From the NCBI GenBank assembly GCA_036023115.1, contig JAYKKT010000088.1, forward strand, positions 5,665,001 through 5,729,000: 64,000 nt of DNA. The letters are read 5' to 3'. Below are positions 23,491-34,419 of the stretch, piece after piece; position 1 is the stretch's first letter; each line of letters starts with the position of its first letter. The notes beneath the pieces were generated by a model. It worked only from the letters and a program-made list of their open reading frames with translations. It searched no databases and had not been told where the DNA came from. This DNA is from Brasenia schreberi (Eukaryota; Streptophyta; Magnoliopsida; Nymphaeales; Cabombaceae). The position numbers and the translations under genes are program-made.

Positions 23491-23930
23491 AGCCAAAGAT
23501 GCTGCTTGAGATAATTAGCCAAGAAGACTAAGTTTATATTGCAGCCAGAAATGCTTCTTGAGATGATCAACCAGGAACGTGGAGTTGATATTGCAGTCAG
23601 AGATGCTGCTTGAGATGGTCAGCTAGGAAGGCTGAGTTGATATTGCAGTCATAGATGTTGCTTAAGATAATCAGCCAAAAAGGCTGAGTTGATATTGCAG
23701 CCAGAGATGATGCTTGAGATGAACAGCCAGGATAGCTGAGTTGATGTTGTAGCCAGAGATGCTACTTGAAATGATTAGCTAGGAAGGTTGGGTTGAAGAT
23801 GTTGTAGCTAGAGATGCTGCTTGAGATGATCAGCTAAGAAGGCTGGGTTGAAGATGTTGCAGCCAGAGATGCAGCTTGAGATGATCAGCAAGGAAGACTA
23901 GGTTGAAGATGTTGCAACCAAAGAAGGTTC
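23491..23930. repeat. 52-bp minisatellite expanding to 55 bp, about nine units
   Basis: The motif AGCCAGAGATGCTGCTTGAG recurs with period 52 at 23491, 23543, 23595, 23647, 23699 and 23751, then with period 55 at 23806, 23861 and 23916. The longer units carry GAAGATGTTG in place of GATATTG. Stops occur in all frames read. The array fills the 3' half of the element. Confidence 0.9.
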
Positions 23931-24027
23931 TGAAGATCAGATCAGTCATGAAAACAGATGAAGAATGTTGCAGACAGATGAAGAATTTTTGGCAAGTTTG
24001 GAGTTCGAAGTATCTCACTCCCAACTT

Positions 24028-24035
24028 AAGGGGGG
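24028..24035 (+). other. Polypurine tract
   Basis: AAGGGGGG immediately before the 3' LTR start, consistent with plus-strand priming. Confidence 0.85.
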
Positions 24036-24373
24036 TGTTGAAGAATATGAGTTTAGAGTTATTTTTAGTACATTTGATGTCTTAGGACAGTAAATTTGAT
24101 ATTTTAGGTATTATTATAATTGTTCAAAGTCATAAGAGCGTTTTAGTAATTTTCTATACTAGGGGTATTTTGGTTATTTTATATTTTACAGCTTCTTATA
24201 TAAGGGCTGATAGGTTGTATTAGGGTTTAAGTTGCTAAGATTAAGAAAGAGAGAGAGGGGGGGCGGCCTCCATTGGAGGTCTGCCCCCTCCTCCGATCTC
24301 TATGTTTTTCTCCTTCATCTTTTGTTCATGTTTCTTATTATTGATTATTAGTTGAGCAACCACGTTTCCAACA
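24036..24373 (+). repeat. 3' LTR (338 bp)
   Basis: Longer partner of 21887-22157. It ends TTTCCAACA at 24373 and is followed by the ATAAC target duplication. Confidence 0.9.
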
Positions 24374-24378
24374 ATAAC

Positions 24379-25929
24379 TGCGTATTTTATATACAAAGCA
24401 AATACAAAATCTCATAAGCAAATTTCTCGAAGGCATGACAAAGGGCGTGAGCCTTTCGCATCATGCATGTCGCGCATATGTGAAGCACTTGAAATTGGCA
24501 CTACAACATGATAGGGTTTGTGCATATCAGGATGTGTCATGGATATATGACAGGAACCTCTACCTAGATGTGCTATAACAGGATATTGTGAGAGACTTCC
24601 AGCCAATTGGGTGGGGGACCGAAGACTAGAGGTGTGGCTCACTATCGAGGGGTAAAAGGCTGGGAAAATAAAGTAGGACAATGGCATGTCCAGGGCAGCT
24701 GATGCAAGCATGGAGTTGTCTCCTTAGGATCTTGAGAGCAATGTCCCCCTCGAAAGGGGAAGAGTTGTTATCGGGCAATCATAGGGGGTTCGACTCATGC
24801 ATGCCGCACCTTGCAAGGGAGTCAGGTGCTTCGAGGCTAGTCTCGATGGACACCTTGCCACATTTATCTTTTAAGCATGTTCATCCGCCAACATTTGGTT
24901 TAATGTAGGAATATTTACTTTTGTTTTGAGTTATTGTAATAAGCATATTTGGGATCCGGCACTAGTATATGTTTAGTGTCTAGCTTGAACCCTTGTACAA
25001 AAACAAATTCTTAAGATCCAAGTTCATTTACTTTACATGCAGTTTGGATCTACTGTGGGTCATTAGGGTTTGATTTTATTTGTTAGAACTGAGTACGTAA
25101 ACCTCCTTTTTAAGGTCTTGTAAATGTTCAACCACCACTTGATTAATAAAAATATCGGTGGGAGTGAGGATCTTCATCATTGTCTTTCTCTCCATCCTTA
25201 CCAGGTACACAAGTGCATGAGTGTGTTCACCACAAAAATGTCCTCAAACCGGAGACAATGATAGAGTTGGTGGAGGAAGGAGAGGCTAGACGAAGTGTGG
25301 ATCACAAGCCACATACCCATGGTGGTGAACCAAGGGGCTGATTGGACCAAGTTTTTGAACCATCATTGGACCCTAGCACGGTTGGTGGTTGTCCAATGGG
25401 TCACTCAGTTGAGGGGCATTAAGAGGACTCTAGTCAAGAACCTATCCAACTGAGTTTGACACTAACGAACATAGGCTTGTTACAGAGAGGCATAATGGCT
25501 CTGACAGGTGGAGTTCATCAGGAATTAAAGGAGCTCAAAATATGTGTGTGAGAGAGACATGAACGAAAAAGAATTCATGGCCTTTACATGAAAATTCTCT
25601 CTAACCGTGGAGATAATTATATCAAATTACGTTAAACTAAAAAAAAATTGAAGCTTCTCATAATCAACAAGAGCCAATGCATTGGTATATTTACTCTTCG
25701 TAATTGGATTGATATGTTTGATTCTCGATCTTGCATTACTTTAAGAGATGGAATTCACATCAATCATGCTTAGCAGTCAAGTAAGTTGCCTGTCAAAAAG
25801 GTAAAACTTCGTTGTATCATTCTTGGTGTTGGGAATTAGATTCGAAACAAGTGGGTTGATCCATCTTGGTGGTGCACTTTCTTATGAATGATTGAATTAA
25901 AACCTATAGAGCAGTTGTTTCATTGTATT
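24379..25929. other. No gene recognised
   Basis: Mixed, partly LTR-like sequence. The 25080-25200 stretch, with TGTTAGAAC, AATAAAAATATCGG and TCTTTCTCTCC, resembles an LTR promoter-leader. No partner repeat or coding domain was found. Confidence 0.5.
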
Positions 25930-27040
25930 ATTGTTACCCAATCACTCGAAACTCATGACCAACGCTAGGTTGTACATAATATAGCAAGCCTTCACCAAAG
26001 ATAAAGTGGTCCAGCGAAAGGTTAAGACAAATGATTGAGAGGGTCGATTGGGAGTAAGTAAGAAAACTTGAAAATAAATAAGAAAGCAATATAAGATTAT
26101 ATTGATAATAAAAATGATATGTGGTCTGCGACATGCTTATAACTTATATGCGAGACACTTATTGAGTACCAAAGCAATGGTGCCCATATCTAAAGGACCT
26201 AAAATTAAGTACTAGAAGTTATCATGTTATTCCCATATAGAGACCTAATTACACAACCACGATGCAAAAATTCACTTATGCAAGGTTTGCGGGTCACATT
26301 CTCCCCAACTAAGCGCTTGACAACCTCGGCAAGCTTTGTTGGTAGTGTTGTTGCATTTCTTTGAGAACTTCGATACACAATCCACTTCTTGACTCCCTTT
26401 ATGTTCATCTTTTGCATCTCTTGTCCTCTAAGATGTAGGTATCCATAGTAGCTACAACATGTACATTTCATGTCTGCGTGATAAGCCTTATGTTTACTTA
26501 CATAAAAAGCAGTTTATATTTGGCCATGAACAGGTTCAAGCTGAAACATCCATGTATAAGGTTGTCATGCAAGAACACTTTGAAAGATACCTTACTCGTC
26601 AATACTTCGAGTTGAATCAGCTCTAATACAAAAGTTGTCATGCCCCGAATTTGGAATCACTCAATAACTTGAAACTCATGATCGGTACTAAGTTGTGGAA
26701 CTTAGCAAACCTTTATCATAGTGGTTTAGTAAAAGCTTAAGATTGATGATTAGGAGGATCAATTGAGGGTAATAGTAAGGAAACTTAAGAATAAATAAGA
26801 AAGCAATGTAAGATTGTATTGATAGCAAAAAAAGGTGTGTGATTCGCGATACACTTATAACTCATATGTGAGACTTTTATTGAGTACCAAAACAACGGAT
26901 GCCCCGTGTTTGAAGTATGACCCAAGACTAAGTACTAGAAGTTATCATGTGATTCTCATCCAAGAGTATGGTTATACAACTATGATACAAAAATTCACTC
27001 GTGAAGGGTCCCTGAGTTACATATGTAAAATGTTATAAGG
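25930..27040 (-). repeat. Two adjacent copies of a gypsy LTR-like sequence
   Basis: 25940-26305 and 26660-27025 are direct, diverged copies sharing AAGAATAAATAAGAAAGCAAT-type text, ATTGAGTACCAAA, ACTAGAAGTTATCATG and CAAAAATTCACT. They are related to the LTR-like remnants at 10090-10520 and 12865-13330. A degenerate PBS complement (CAGCTCTAATACAAAAG, 26620-26636) lies between them. They probably represent a minus-strand LTR pair with the interior lost. Confidence 0.5.
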
Positions 27041-28668
27041 AATACTTTAGAAGATCAGTTGAACTCATACCTTAACACTAATGTTGGAGAATCTATAAGA
27101 ATGATTGAGATCTAATATAGATCCAACTTTCTATTCCCTCATGGGATCCGAGCAGTCCCCACCAAGGCTCCTCTTTCTTAAGAAATAGCCATCTCTTGAG
27201 CACAGGTTTAGTCTCGACTTGAATGGAGAAAATGGAGTAATATATTACCCAAAGGTGTCGAAGAAAATTTAAACATTATCTTTGTACTAGAAAGCCTAGG
27301 TAAATTTGGTCATGTTAGAAATTCTAGAAGCGATTATATATAGCTTTGGACATACAAAAGTCGCAGTGTTTGCAAACTCAACTTGAAGAAAAAGAGGTTC
27401 ACATAGACCCAACTGGTTGGACCTGCCCCATGGCTTCAACCGAAAAAACAAACTGAGCTAGGTACCTGCTGGAACTGGAATCCATGAAAACGGACATGGA
27501 ACCATGGACCACCGGTATGGTTCTAGTTCCACCTTCTATGGAACCAGAACTTGTAGTTTCAAACGCTGGTTTCACTTTTTCAAACAAAAAAATAATTTAA
27601 AAATTTTGATTTTTTTTCTTGTTCCGAGAAGTTGAGGACTTAAACTAGAAACCAGAGACTTTGAACTAAAATAACTCCAGTTCCATAGTTTAGGCCTCGC
27701 AATCAAACAACTTAATGGACCGAAAATCAGTTATGAACGATCATGGAATTTAAGAACTAGAGCTGAACAGAATTATATGGATAATTGAAACACACTGACA
27801 ATTTTCGGATTCGATCTGTTTACTTATTTGGCTTGGGCTCGTTAGATGAAATAAGTCTATTTGTTGGTTTTGCTGATTGAATGGACCTGTTGGTTTCAGC
27901 CCTCTTGAGGCGGTGTTTAGTTCTAAGGCTTGGGAATATAGAACCAGTTCCTATAATAATCAAACGACGGTCTCGGCAGGCATGGGGTCATACCTGATTA
28001 CGAGGCCCATCCTGGGGGTGGGCTCTTAGAACTGAAATTGTAGTTCCAGTTCCATCGCTCCAATTATGGAATCAAACATCTCCTAAAAGGGCTTGAGCAG
28101 CTTGTAGATCAGTCTGTCTCGGTTCAATTCAATACGGCTCGTTCCTCAATCATTCGAAGAAATGTTTGATCGTGACCTTAATTGAGCTGGATATGAATAA
28201 TGTGTTTTCGGGTTGGCTCGTGAACACAATGTACAGACTGTGTTAAGTTTGCTGATGTTGAGTTTCAGGAGCTGGTTTGGTAGGTGGGAACACAATGCAT
28301 CATTTTTTGTTTATCGCAAGTGGTTAAGCAGGCCCCTACCTACGCACACCCCAGTATCCAAACTTGAGACCTTCAACTTGACGATTCGTTTGAATTGGCC
28401 CTTCGCGAAAAAGCCATGGCTCATTCATAACACATACATATATAACTGAGAGTTGCTAGACACCCTCTCATGTCAAACTCTACTAGGTGATTTATGTCAT
28501 CCGTGCGATCGTGCTAATGATGCGGATCAAGTCGCCCATCAACTTTGATATAAGGTTGGATGTCAGTGCATTAAACGCAATGACTATCATTCAATTGATC
28601 GCGCAGACGATGGTAATGATCAAATAATGTTTAGCATTAGAAGCTCTTTAGCAGCTCCGACTCTCTCT

Positions 28669-28670
<2 letters not shown>
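27041..28670. other. No gene recognised
   Basis: Contains many GGAACC/GTTCCA words between 27400 and 28080, reminiscent of the terminal regions of hAT-type elements, but no transposase or TIR pair is visible. Nothing else supportable. Confidence 0.5.

Positions 28671-28726
<56 letters not shown>
28671..28726. repeat. (TA)n(TG)n microsatellite
   Basis: About 26 bases of TA followed by about 30 of TG. It sits at the 3' side of the minus-strand SINE-like unit next to it and may be its expanded tail. Confidence 0.9.
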
Positions 28727-28727
<1 letters not shown>

Positions 28728-28730
28728 TCA

Positions 28731-28835
28731 CGTGCACCCCCCCACCCCAGCCCAAAGTTGAACTCCCCTATCCCCAGCAGGGATGCCTCAACACCCCACG
28801 AATTGAGCTAATGCTATGGGTGCTAAGGACACATA
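28731..28835 (-). mobile_element. tRNA-derived SINE-like element
   Basis: Minus strand: box A-like TTAGCTCAATTCGTGG (28811-28796), then box B-like GGAGTTCAACTTT (28766-28754) about 29 bases later, the spacing of a tRNA gene. It continues into a G-rich stretch and then the CA/TA microsatellite. The CCA-type acceptor pairing of a real tRNA gene is not seen, so a SINE or tRNA pseudogene is more likely. Confidence 0.5.
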
Positions 28836-29999
28836 TTTTTCCAAAATGCATAAGATAACCACACTAATTTCTGAAATCCTGAATAGGTATGGACACTGGG
28901 ACCAGGCGAATAGACCAAGATTGAAACTCTAACTGGGTCATGTTTACCAACTCCAGCGCAGATCTCAAGCCGAATCAGCAAACCTGTTTATCTGGGTTAG
29001 GTCTCAAATTTGGGCCTATTTCAGTTGTGGGTCGGGTTTTATGTATAACATGTTTGGATCGAGACTTTTTTTTAACATGAACTCGTTCTTACCAAATACA
29101 TTTGTGAACAGATCATACCGAGCTGAACCCAAACCCTTTATGCCTTCACACCTCCCGAAACTAAAACTGTTTTTTGTATAATTACAATTAAACTAGATTA
29201 ATAATATGAAAACCATGAGTTATTTCTTCAGCTTCTGATAATGTATTGACTGATTCAATCTTCATTTTACACTTTTATGGTTTAATGTAAAGTTCATAGT
29301 TGGTGCCCATTATGAAGATTACTTTTATTATAGAGGGTTGTGTTCGGGTCATACCTTGATCCAACCTAACTCATACCTCAAATTCAAATGAAACTGCTCA
29401 AATTGTAGAGGGTTGGGTTTGGGTCACTAACTTTACACTGAATTTCAGAACATATCCATTTAAACCCAACCTGTTTGCCCAAGTGGGTGTATCTTCATGT
29501 ATCTGAATCCCAAAATCAACGTTTCATGGCGGATCGTGCTAGGTTTTAATAAGTTGCCCTGAGGGATGGAGGTTTTAATTGGTTGGGCAATTTTATCTCG
29601 AGTTCATTCACGAACCCAACCAACATGGATTCCGTTTGAGCCCATCGAGCACAACGTCGAGCTCATCTTAATCAAGCTCGTTCATGAGCCCGCTCAAGCT
29701 TAAAAGTAAGCGATCCTTGAGTTCGAGTCACACAAATGTAGCTGGAGCCAATCTTGAGCCTCCAGACTGAGCTTGTGCATGAAGAGTGGTAAGCAATGGG
29801 TAAACAAAGCCGAGTCGGGTTTACGGTCAGCTCGACCCGATTACTTCCTTGCTATTGAGTTAGGATTTAAGTTTCAGACCCGATTTGCACATCTCTCTTA
29901 AACCGACCCGAAACGGACCCAGTTTACAGCCCTAAGTGAAGGCCGGCCCGCACGTCGGTCCCGAGGAGGCCTTTTGGACGGAGATCAGGAGGGACGCAG
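28836..29999. other. Intergenic, no gene recognised
   Basis: Contains repeated GAACCC/GGGTTC-like words (29000-29900) but no domain-bearing frame. It ends at the promoter of the BiP locus. Confidence 0.5.
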
Positions 30000-30084
30000 A
30001 TGAGAGTCTCTTCGATCCGACGGTCATCGAAGCCCCAACGCACAAGCTCACCTGATTGGTGAAGAAGTGGCCCGATTCGTTTTC

Positions 30085-30095
30085 ATTGGTCCACG
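30085..30095 (+). promoter_or_regulatory. ER stress response element II (ERSE-II)
   Basis: ATTGGTCCACG, an exact match to ATTGG-N-CCACG, 77 bases upstream of the TATA box. Confidence 0.8.
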
Positions 30096-30118
30096 GCAGC
30101 AAAATGATGCCGAATTCG

Positions 30119-30136
30119 CGTCACCGCTCGGTGACG
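30119..30136. promoter_or_regulatory. Palindromic TGACG bZIP-type site
   Basis: CGTCACCG and CGGTGACG as perfect 8-bp inverted arms with a 2-base spacer, giving a TGACG core on each strand between ERSE-II and the TATA box. Confidence 0.55.
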
Positions 30137-30268
30137 AAGTTTTCCCCCTACTTTCAGTGCGTATAAATGACCTCCATGACAGTTCGTCCTCCAAAAGGAG
30201 AGAGAGAGAGTGAGAGAAGCGAATTGTCAGACCTACGCTTTGTGTGACGCTCACGGAGTTAGGGCGGC

Positions 30269-30326
30269 ATGGATCGCTCCAGAAGGAACTTGCATTCTCT
30301 TTGTTTCCTGGCCATTATATCGCTCG
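30269..30326 (+). CDS. BIP: BiP exon 1 (most of signal peptide)
   Basis: Starts at the first ATG after the TATA box (GGCATGG context) and encodes MDRSRRNLHSLCFLAIISL plus one base. The donor is CG|GTACTT. The basic then hydrophobic composition is that of an ER signal peptide. Confidence 0.85.
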
Positions 30327-30719
30327 GTACTTTCTTTCTTCCTCTCTTTCTCTGTGATTTTGTTACGTGACTTTCTGTTCGTTTAGATCTGTGTTATTCT
30401 GCTTCAGAAAAGAGCCATTTCCTCTGTTTTTGATGAGAAATCCTCCATCAAGCCAATTTCTTTCATTTCGCGGTTTATCCGTGAACCAAATTTGGTTAAA
30501 TTTGAGATCGGAATGCCTGAAGTTTTCCTTCTTCCTTTTTACCCCTCTTTGGAGGAAATCAGATTTACACTTTGTCTAGGTTAGTTGATTCGTCCTTCCT
30601 CTTTGTTGCTTTCGCTTCTCTGTATGAGCAGAGTAAGATCGAGTTACTTTTCCTTGTTGAGCTGTGACTACCTTTGCTTTTCTATCTTTCTCAGTTTAGC
30701 TTGCAATTGACACACTCTC

Positions 30720-30745
30720 ACGCACGCACGCACGCACGCACGCAC
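30720..30745. repeat. (CGCA)n microsatellite in BiP intron 1
   Basis: About six tandem CGCA/ACGC units. Intron 6 also has a mixed CA/GT/TA run at about 33540-33590. Confidence 0.85.
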
Positions 30746-31394
30746 AACAGACGCTCTGTAATTCTCTACTTCTATAATCTACAAATCTGAATTAAATTTT
30801 GGAAAAGTTTAGGGTCTGGTGTAAGACGCTCTCGCTCTACTCCTGGATTTTTTATATCTTATGTGAATCGGTATCCTGCGAAGTTTGATTATTCGACGCT
30901 CTGAGGAAAAAATCTCGGTGCTTTTTATCGTCTACTCTCATGATGTTTCTGCTTATCTGCTCTAATGCATCCATTCAGTTATATTAGATATAACCTTTTG
31001 TTTTGGTTGTTTTCCTAATGGACTTTCTAGCACGTTCCTTCCATATAATGGCCTAGCCAGGTATGACATTGCTTGATCTGGTAGGGCAAACGACATTTAA
31101 CTGAGGGCACCATAGGTTGTCCGTGAAAAAGATTCATGGGAGAGACATCGATTATTTCGCATGAATCATTTCCACATCACTTGAGTTTACTTGGGCTTCA
31201 GCTGCCCATGGTTACAATTTGATTTCGATTCTCTAATCGTTGTTACGCTTAAATTACTGATTGCTCGCAGTGGTTCTCTGAGATCGTACTTTCTTAGATT
31301 CACCTGCCCTCTGCGTGCATGATTACCCCCTTTCGATTAAAATTTTAGGAAGGATGCGAACTCGTAACTAATCTTCTGTAATCTTTTTGATCAG

Positions 31395-31662
31395 GATGCC
31401 TTTTTGCATTCACCATTGCCAAAGAAGAGGCTGCCAAGCTGGGAACGGTCATTGGTATCGACCTTGGAACAACATACTCTTGTGTTGGTGTTTACAGAAA
31501 CGGTCATGTGGAAATCATTGCCAACGACCAAGGAAATAGAATTACCCCATCGTGGGTGGCTTTCACAGACAGTGAAAGACTCATGGGTGAGGCTGCTAAG
31601 AATCAAGCAGCAGTAAATCCAGAAAGAACCGTCTTCGATGTCAAGAGACTCATTGGTAGAAA
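31395..31662 (+). CDS. BIP: BiP exon 2 (end of signal peptide, ATPase lobe I start)
   Basis: Acceptor GATCAG|GATGCC. Encodes [20 protein letters not shown], the phosphate-1 loop [30 protein letters not shown] and on to FDVKRLIGR. Donor AAA|GTAAGTG. Intron 1 before it is 1068 bp. Confidence 0.85.
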
Positions 31663-31727
31663 GTAAGTGTCCAGGAATCTTGGGTTTCCACCAAGGTTTC
31701 TTTTTCATAATCCGTGTTTGTGGACAG

Positions 31728-31906
31728 TTTTCCTTATAAGATTGTGAACAAGGATGGGAAACCATACATACAAGTCAAAATTACAGATGGTGAGACAAAG
31801 GTATTTAGCCCTGAGGAAATCAGTGCCATGATTCTGACTAAGATGAAGGAAACTGCTGAACAATTCCTCGGGAAGAAAATTCATGATGCTGTGGTCACTG
31901 TCCCTG
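31728..31906 (+). CDS. BIP: BiP exon 3 (shortened at its 5' end)
   Basis: The only acceptor keeping frame is GGACAG|TTTTCC, giving ...[14 protein letters not shown]. Intact BiP has about 12 more residues before PYKIV. The bases TTTGTGGACA just upstream look like the old exon start with its AG lost. It continues to DAVVTVP; donor CCTG|GTAACA. Confidence 0.75.
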
Positions 31907-31948
31907 GTAACATGAGCAAATTACAACTTATTTCTCCTGCTATGTTGA

Positions 31949-32278
<330 letters not shown>

Positions 32279-32367
32279 TAACATGAAATTATATAGAAGA
32301 AATTTGTTATTTCCATAAAAATTTCCTTCTGCTATTAATGCCTGCTATTTCTCCTTCCCTTTTTCAG

Positions 32368-32784
32368 GTGAGGATTTCGATCAAAGAATCATGGAGTACT
32401 TCATCAAGCTGATCAAAAAGAAGCACGGAAAAGACATCAGCAAGGACAACAGAGCTCTTGGAAAACTGAGGAGGGAATGTGAGCGTGCCAAGAGAGCACT
32501 CAGCAATCAGCACCAAGTCCGCGTTGAAATTGAATCACTTTTTGATGGTCTTGACTTTTCCGAGCCACTTACCCGAGCTCGTTTCGAGGAGTTGAACAAC
32601 GACCTCTTCAGGAAGACTATGGGCCCGGTCAAGAAGGCCATGGACGATGCGGGGTTGGAGAAGCATCAGATTGATGAGATTGTTCTTGTTGGTGGAAGCA
32701 CCAGGATCCCCAAGGTTCAGCAGCTTCTCAAGGACTTCTTTGATGGCAAGGAGCCCAACAAGGGTGTCAACCCTGTCTATTCAG
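32368..32784 (+). CDS. BIP: BiP exon 5 (carries the frame-breaking deletion at its 3' end)
   Basis: Acceptor TTTCAG|GTGAGG. Encodes [11 protein letters not shown] through the adenosine motif [20 protein letters not shown] and KGVNP. The final 9 bases TCTATTCAG match the usual exon end (Ser-Ile-Gln) but are read out of frame because roughly 218 bases before them are gone. Frame would be kept only if a weak internal GT at 32775 were used as donor. Confidence 0.8.
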
Positions 32785-32874
32785 GTATAATTGAAGTTTC
32801 AGTGAGGAGCTTCTACACTGTCTTTAGTCTTCCTTGCTAGAATCTGGAGTAAATATTATTTGTCTCTGCTTTAG

Positions 32875-32957
32875 GTATTTGAGGGTGAAAGGAGCCTGAC
32901 AAAGGATTGTAGGCAGCTCGGGAAGTTTGATCTTACTGGAATCCCACCTGCTCCAAG
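32875..32957 (+). CDS. BIP: BiP exon 6 (substrate-binding domain segment)
   Basis: Acceptor TTTAG|GTATTT. In the ancestral frame it encodes [20 protein letters not shown] then TGIPPAPR. In the frame delivered by exon 5 it reads straight into a stop. Donor AAG|GTACAT. Confidence 0.8.
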
Positions 32958-33920
32958 GTACATATTGTCTCTACCGTACTTGGTATTGTTCATTAAATTA
33001 CTAAATGGTCACGAGTGTATAGGCAGTACCGCCATTTGGGTATCTTTGCTTCGTTTCCTGTGATGCATTCCAATGTGCGGCATATCAGTGACGATATACG
33101 ATATGATTGAGTAGGTTGCAATGATATATTAAGTAAGCTTGTCAAAATGTTAGATCATACCTAAGATCTCATGGGATTCCGAGGATTGAGGATTGTAGGA
33201 TGAATGCGAAGGACCATAAAGATCCTAAATTAAAAAAAATTTAAACATTATATAATATGTACATAATTCTATAATTCTAATTCATGAGTAGAATTCATAT
33301 ATTAAGGCTCTACGATATTGATCTCTTTAGCATATATTCATTTGCAATTGATCATTCATTCATATCCAACATAGATCCTGAGCTTGGTTCCTTCAGTTGG
33401 GATCTGGCAATTTCAACTTTCATGGGATCGGATGACTGTAGATTTAAGATTCAACTGAAGATTTTAACAACCACTGTTTTAGAATATGGAGGCGTACAGT
33501 AAAATACAGAAGTAATCCATATCATAGCATATTTTTGGGATGTGCACACGCATGTGTGCACGCACACACACATGTATATACACACACGCATCATGAAATG
33601 ATAAGTTATCTGGGGTATATTTGCTTATTGTATTGTTGACCCTCTATGATAAAGGTTGTGGATGTATACTTACAACTGGTCTATTTATAATACCACAAAT
33701 GGTTCTTTAAAAACGTGTCCATTTAATCCAATTATGCGTACTAAAACTAGGAACTTAGGAGCCCTCAAATGCTCCATATTTTCAAATTTTGGATGTTTGG
33801 CATTGCATCGATAGTGTATGCATCAAAATTCTGGCTCATACCTTTTTTGCTTCTATGTCATTCCAAACACCTCAAAGTTGTTTGTTACTGATTATTGCTC
33901 TTTGCCATCAATCTTCTCAG

Positions 33921-34419
33921 GGGAGTTCCTCAGATTGAGGTCACATTTGAAGTCGATGCCAACGGCATCCTGAATGTGAAGGCCGAGGACAAGGGCACCG
34001 GCAAGTCAGAGAAGATCACCATTACCAATGACAAGGGCCGGCTCAGCCAGGAGGAGATCGAACGGATGGTGAGGGAGGCTGAGGAGTTCGCTGAGGAAGA
34101 CAAGAAAGTGAAGGAGAGGATTGATGCCCGCAACAGTTTAGAGACATACGTCTACAACATGAAGAACACCATCAATGACAAAGACAAACTGGCTGACAAG
34201 CTCGAAGGCGACGAGAAGGAGAAGATTGAATCGGCAGTGAAGGAGGCTCTCGAGTGGCTCGATGACAACCAAAGTGCTGAGAAGGAGGACTATGAAGAGA
34301 AGCTCAAGGAAGTGGAGGCTGTTTGCAATCCCATCATCTCGAAGGTTTACCAGAGATCTGGTGGCCCTAGTGGCGCTTCAAGTGGTGATGAAGACGAAGA
34401 GTCGCACGATGAGCTATGA
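33921..34419 (+). CDS. BIP: BiP exon 7 (substrate-binding domain, lid, HDEL)
   Basis: Acceptor CTCAG|GGGAGT. Encodes [19 protein letters not shown] through the helical lid and an acidic tail ending HDEL, stop at 34417. The frame is fully open, with normal third-position bias. The preceding intron is 963 bp and AT-rich. Confidence 0.85.

Larger units (their letters stand above)
21887..24373 (+). mobile_element. Compact LTR retroelement (TRIM/SMART-like, copia-style PBS) carrying a PIG-A cDNA fragment
   Basis: Complete insertion of 2487 bp. The LTRs are 21887-22157 and 24036-24373, both starting TGTTGAAGAATATG and ending in ...CAACA. The PBS follows the first LTR directly and a purine tract directly precedes the second. 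A perfect 5-bp target duplication ATAAC flanks it (21882-21886 and 24374-24378). There is no gag, protease, RT or integrase. The internal 1.88 kb holds only a pseudogenised piece of host PIG-A and two minisatellite arrays. It must have been mobilised by enzymes of another element. Confidence 0.9.
30024..30167 (+). promoter_or_regulatory. BiP promoter with UPR-type elements and TATA box
   Basis: Within 250 bases of the start codon: TCATCG (30024-30029, a reported plant UPRE-III word), a perfect ERSE-II (30085-30095), a palindrome CGTCACCG-CT-CGGTGACG (30119-30136) holding two TGACG bZIP half-sites, and TATAAA (30162-30167). Transcription would start near 30195. These are the arrangements by which bZIP60/bZIP28-type factors raise BiP expression when unfolded proteins accumulate in the ER; function here is inferred from motif match. 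Confidence 0.7.

Noticed and set aside
23491..23930. CRISPR-like array
   Set aside because: Units are contiguous tandem repeats without unique spacers, in a plant retroelement; a minisatellite explains it.
27399..28080. GGAACC-rich tract as a MITE
   Set aside because: No pair of terminal inverted repeats or target duplication could be found.
31404..31616. Independent start codons inside BiP exon 2
   Set aside because: The frames there are shadows or internal starts; the signal peptide exon at 30269 gives the proper N-terminus.
33060..33120. GACGATATACGATATGATTG in BiP intron 6 as a hAT subterminal remnant
   Set aside because: Too short and without a TIR or the perfect TATCGTACGATA palindrome; chance similarity cannot be excluded.
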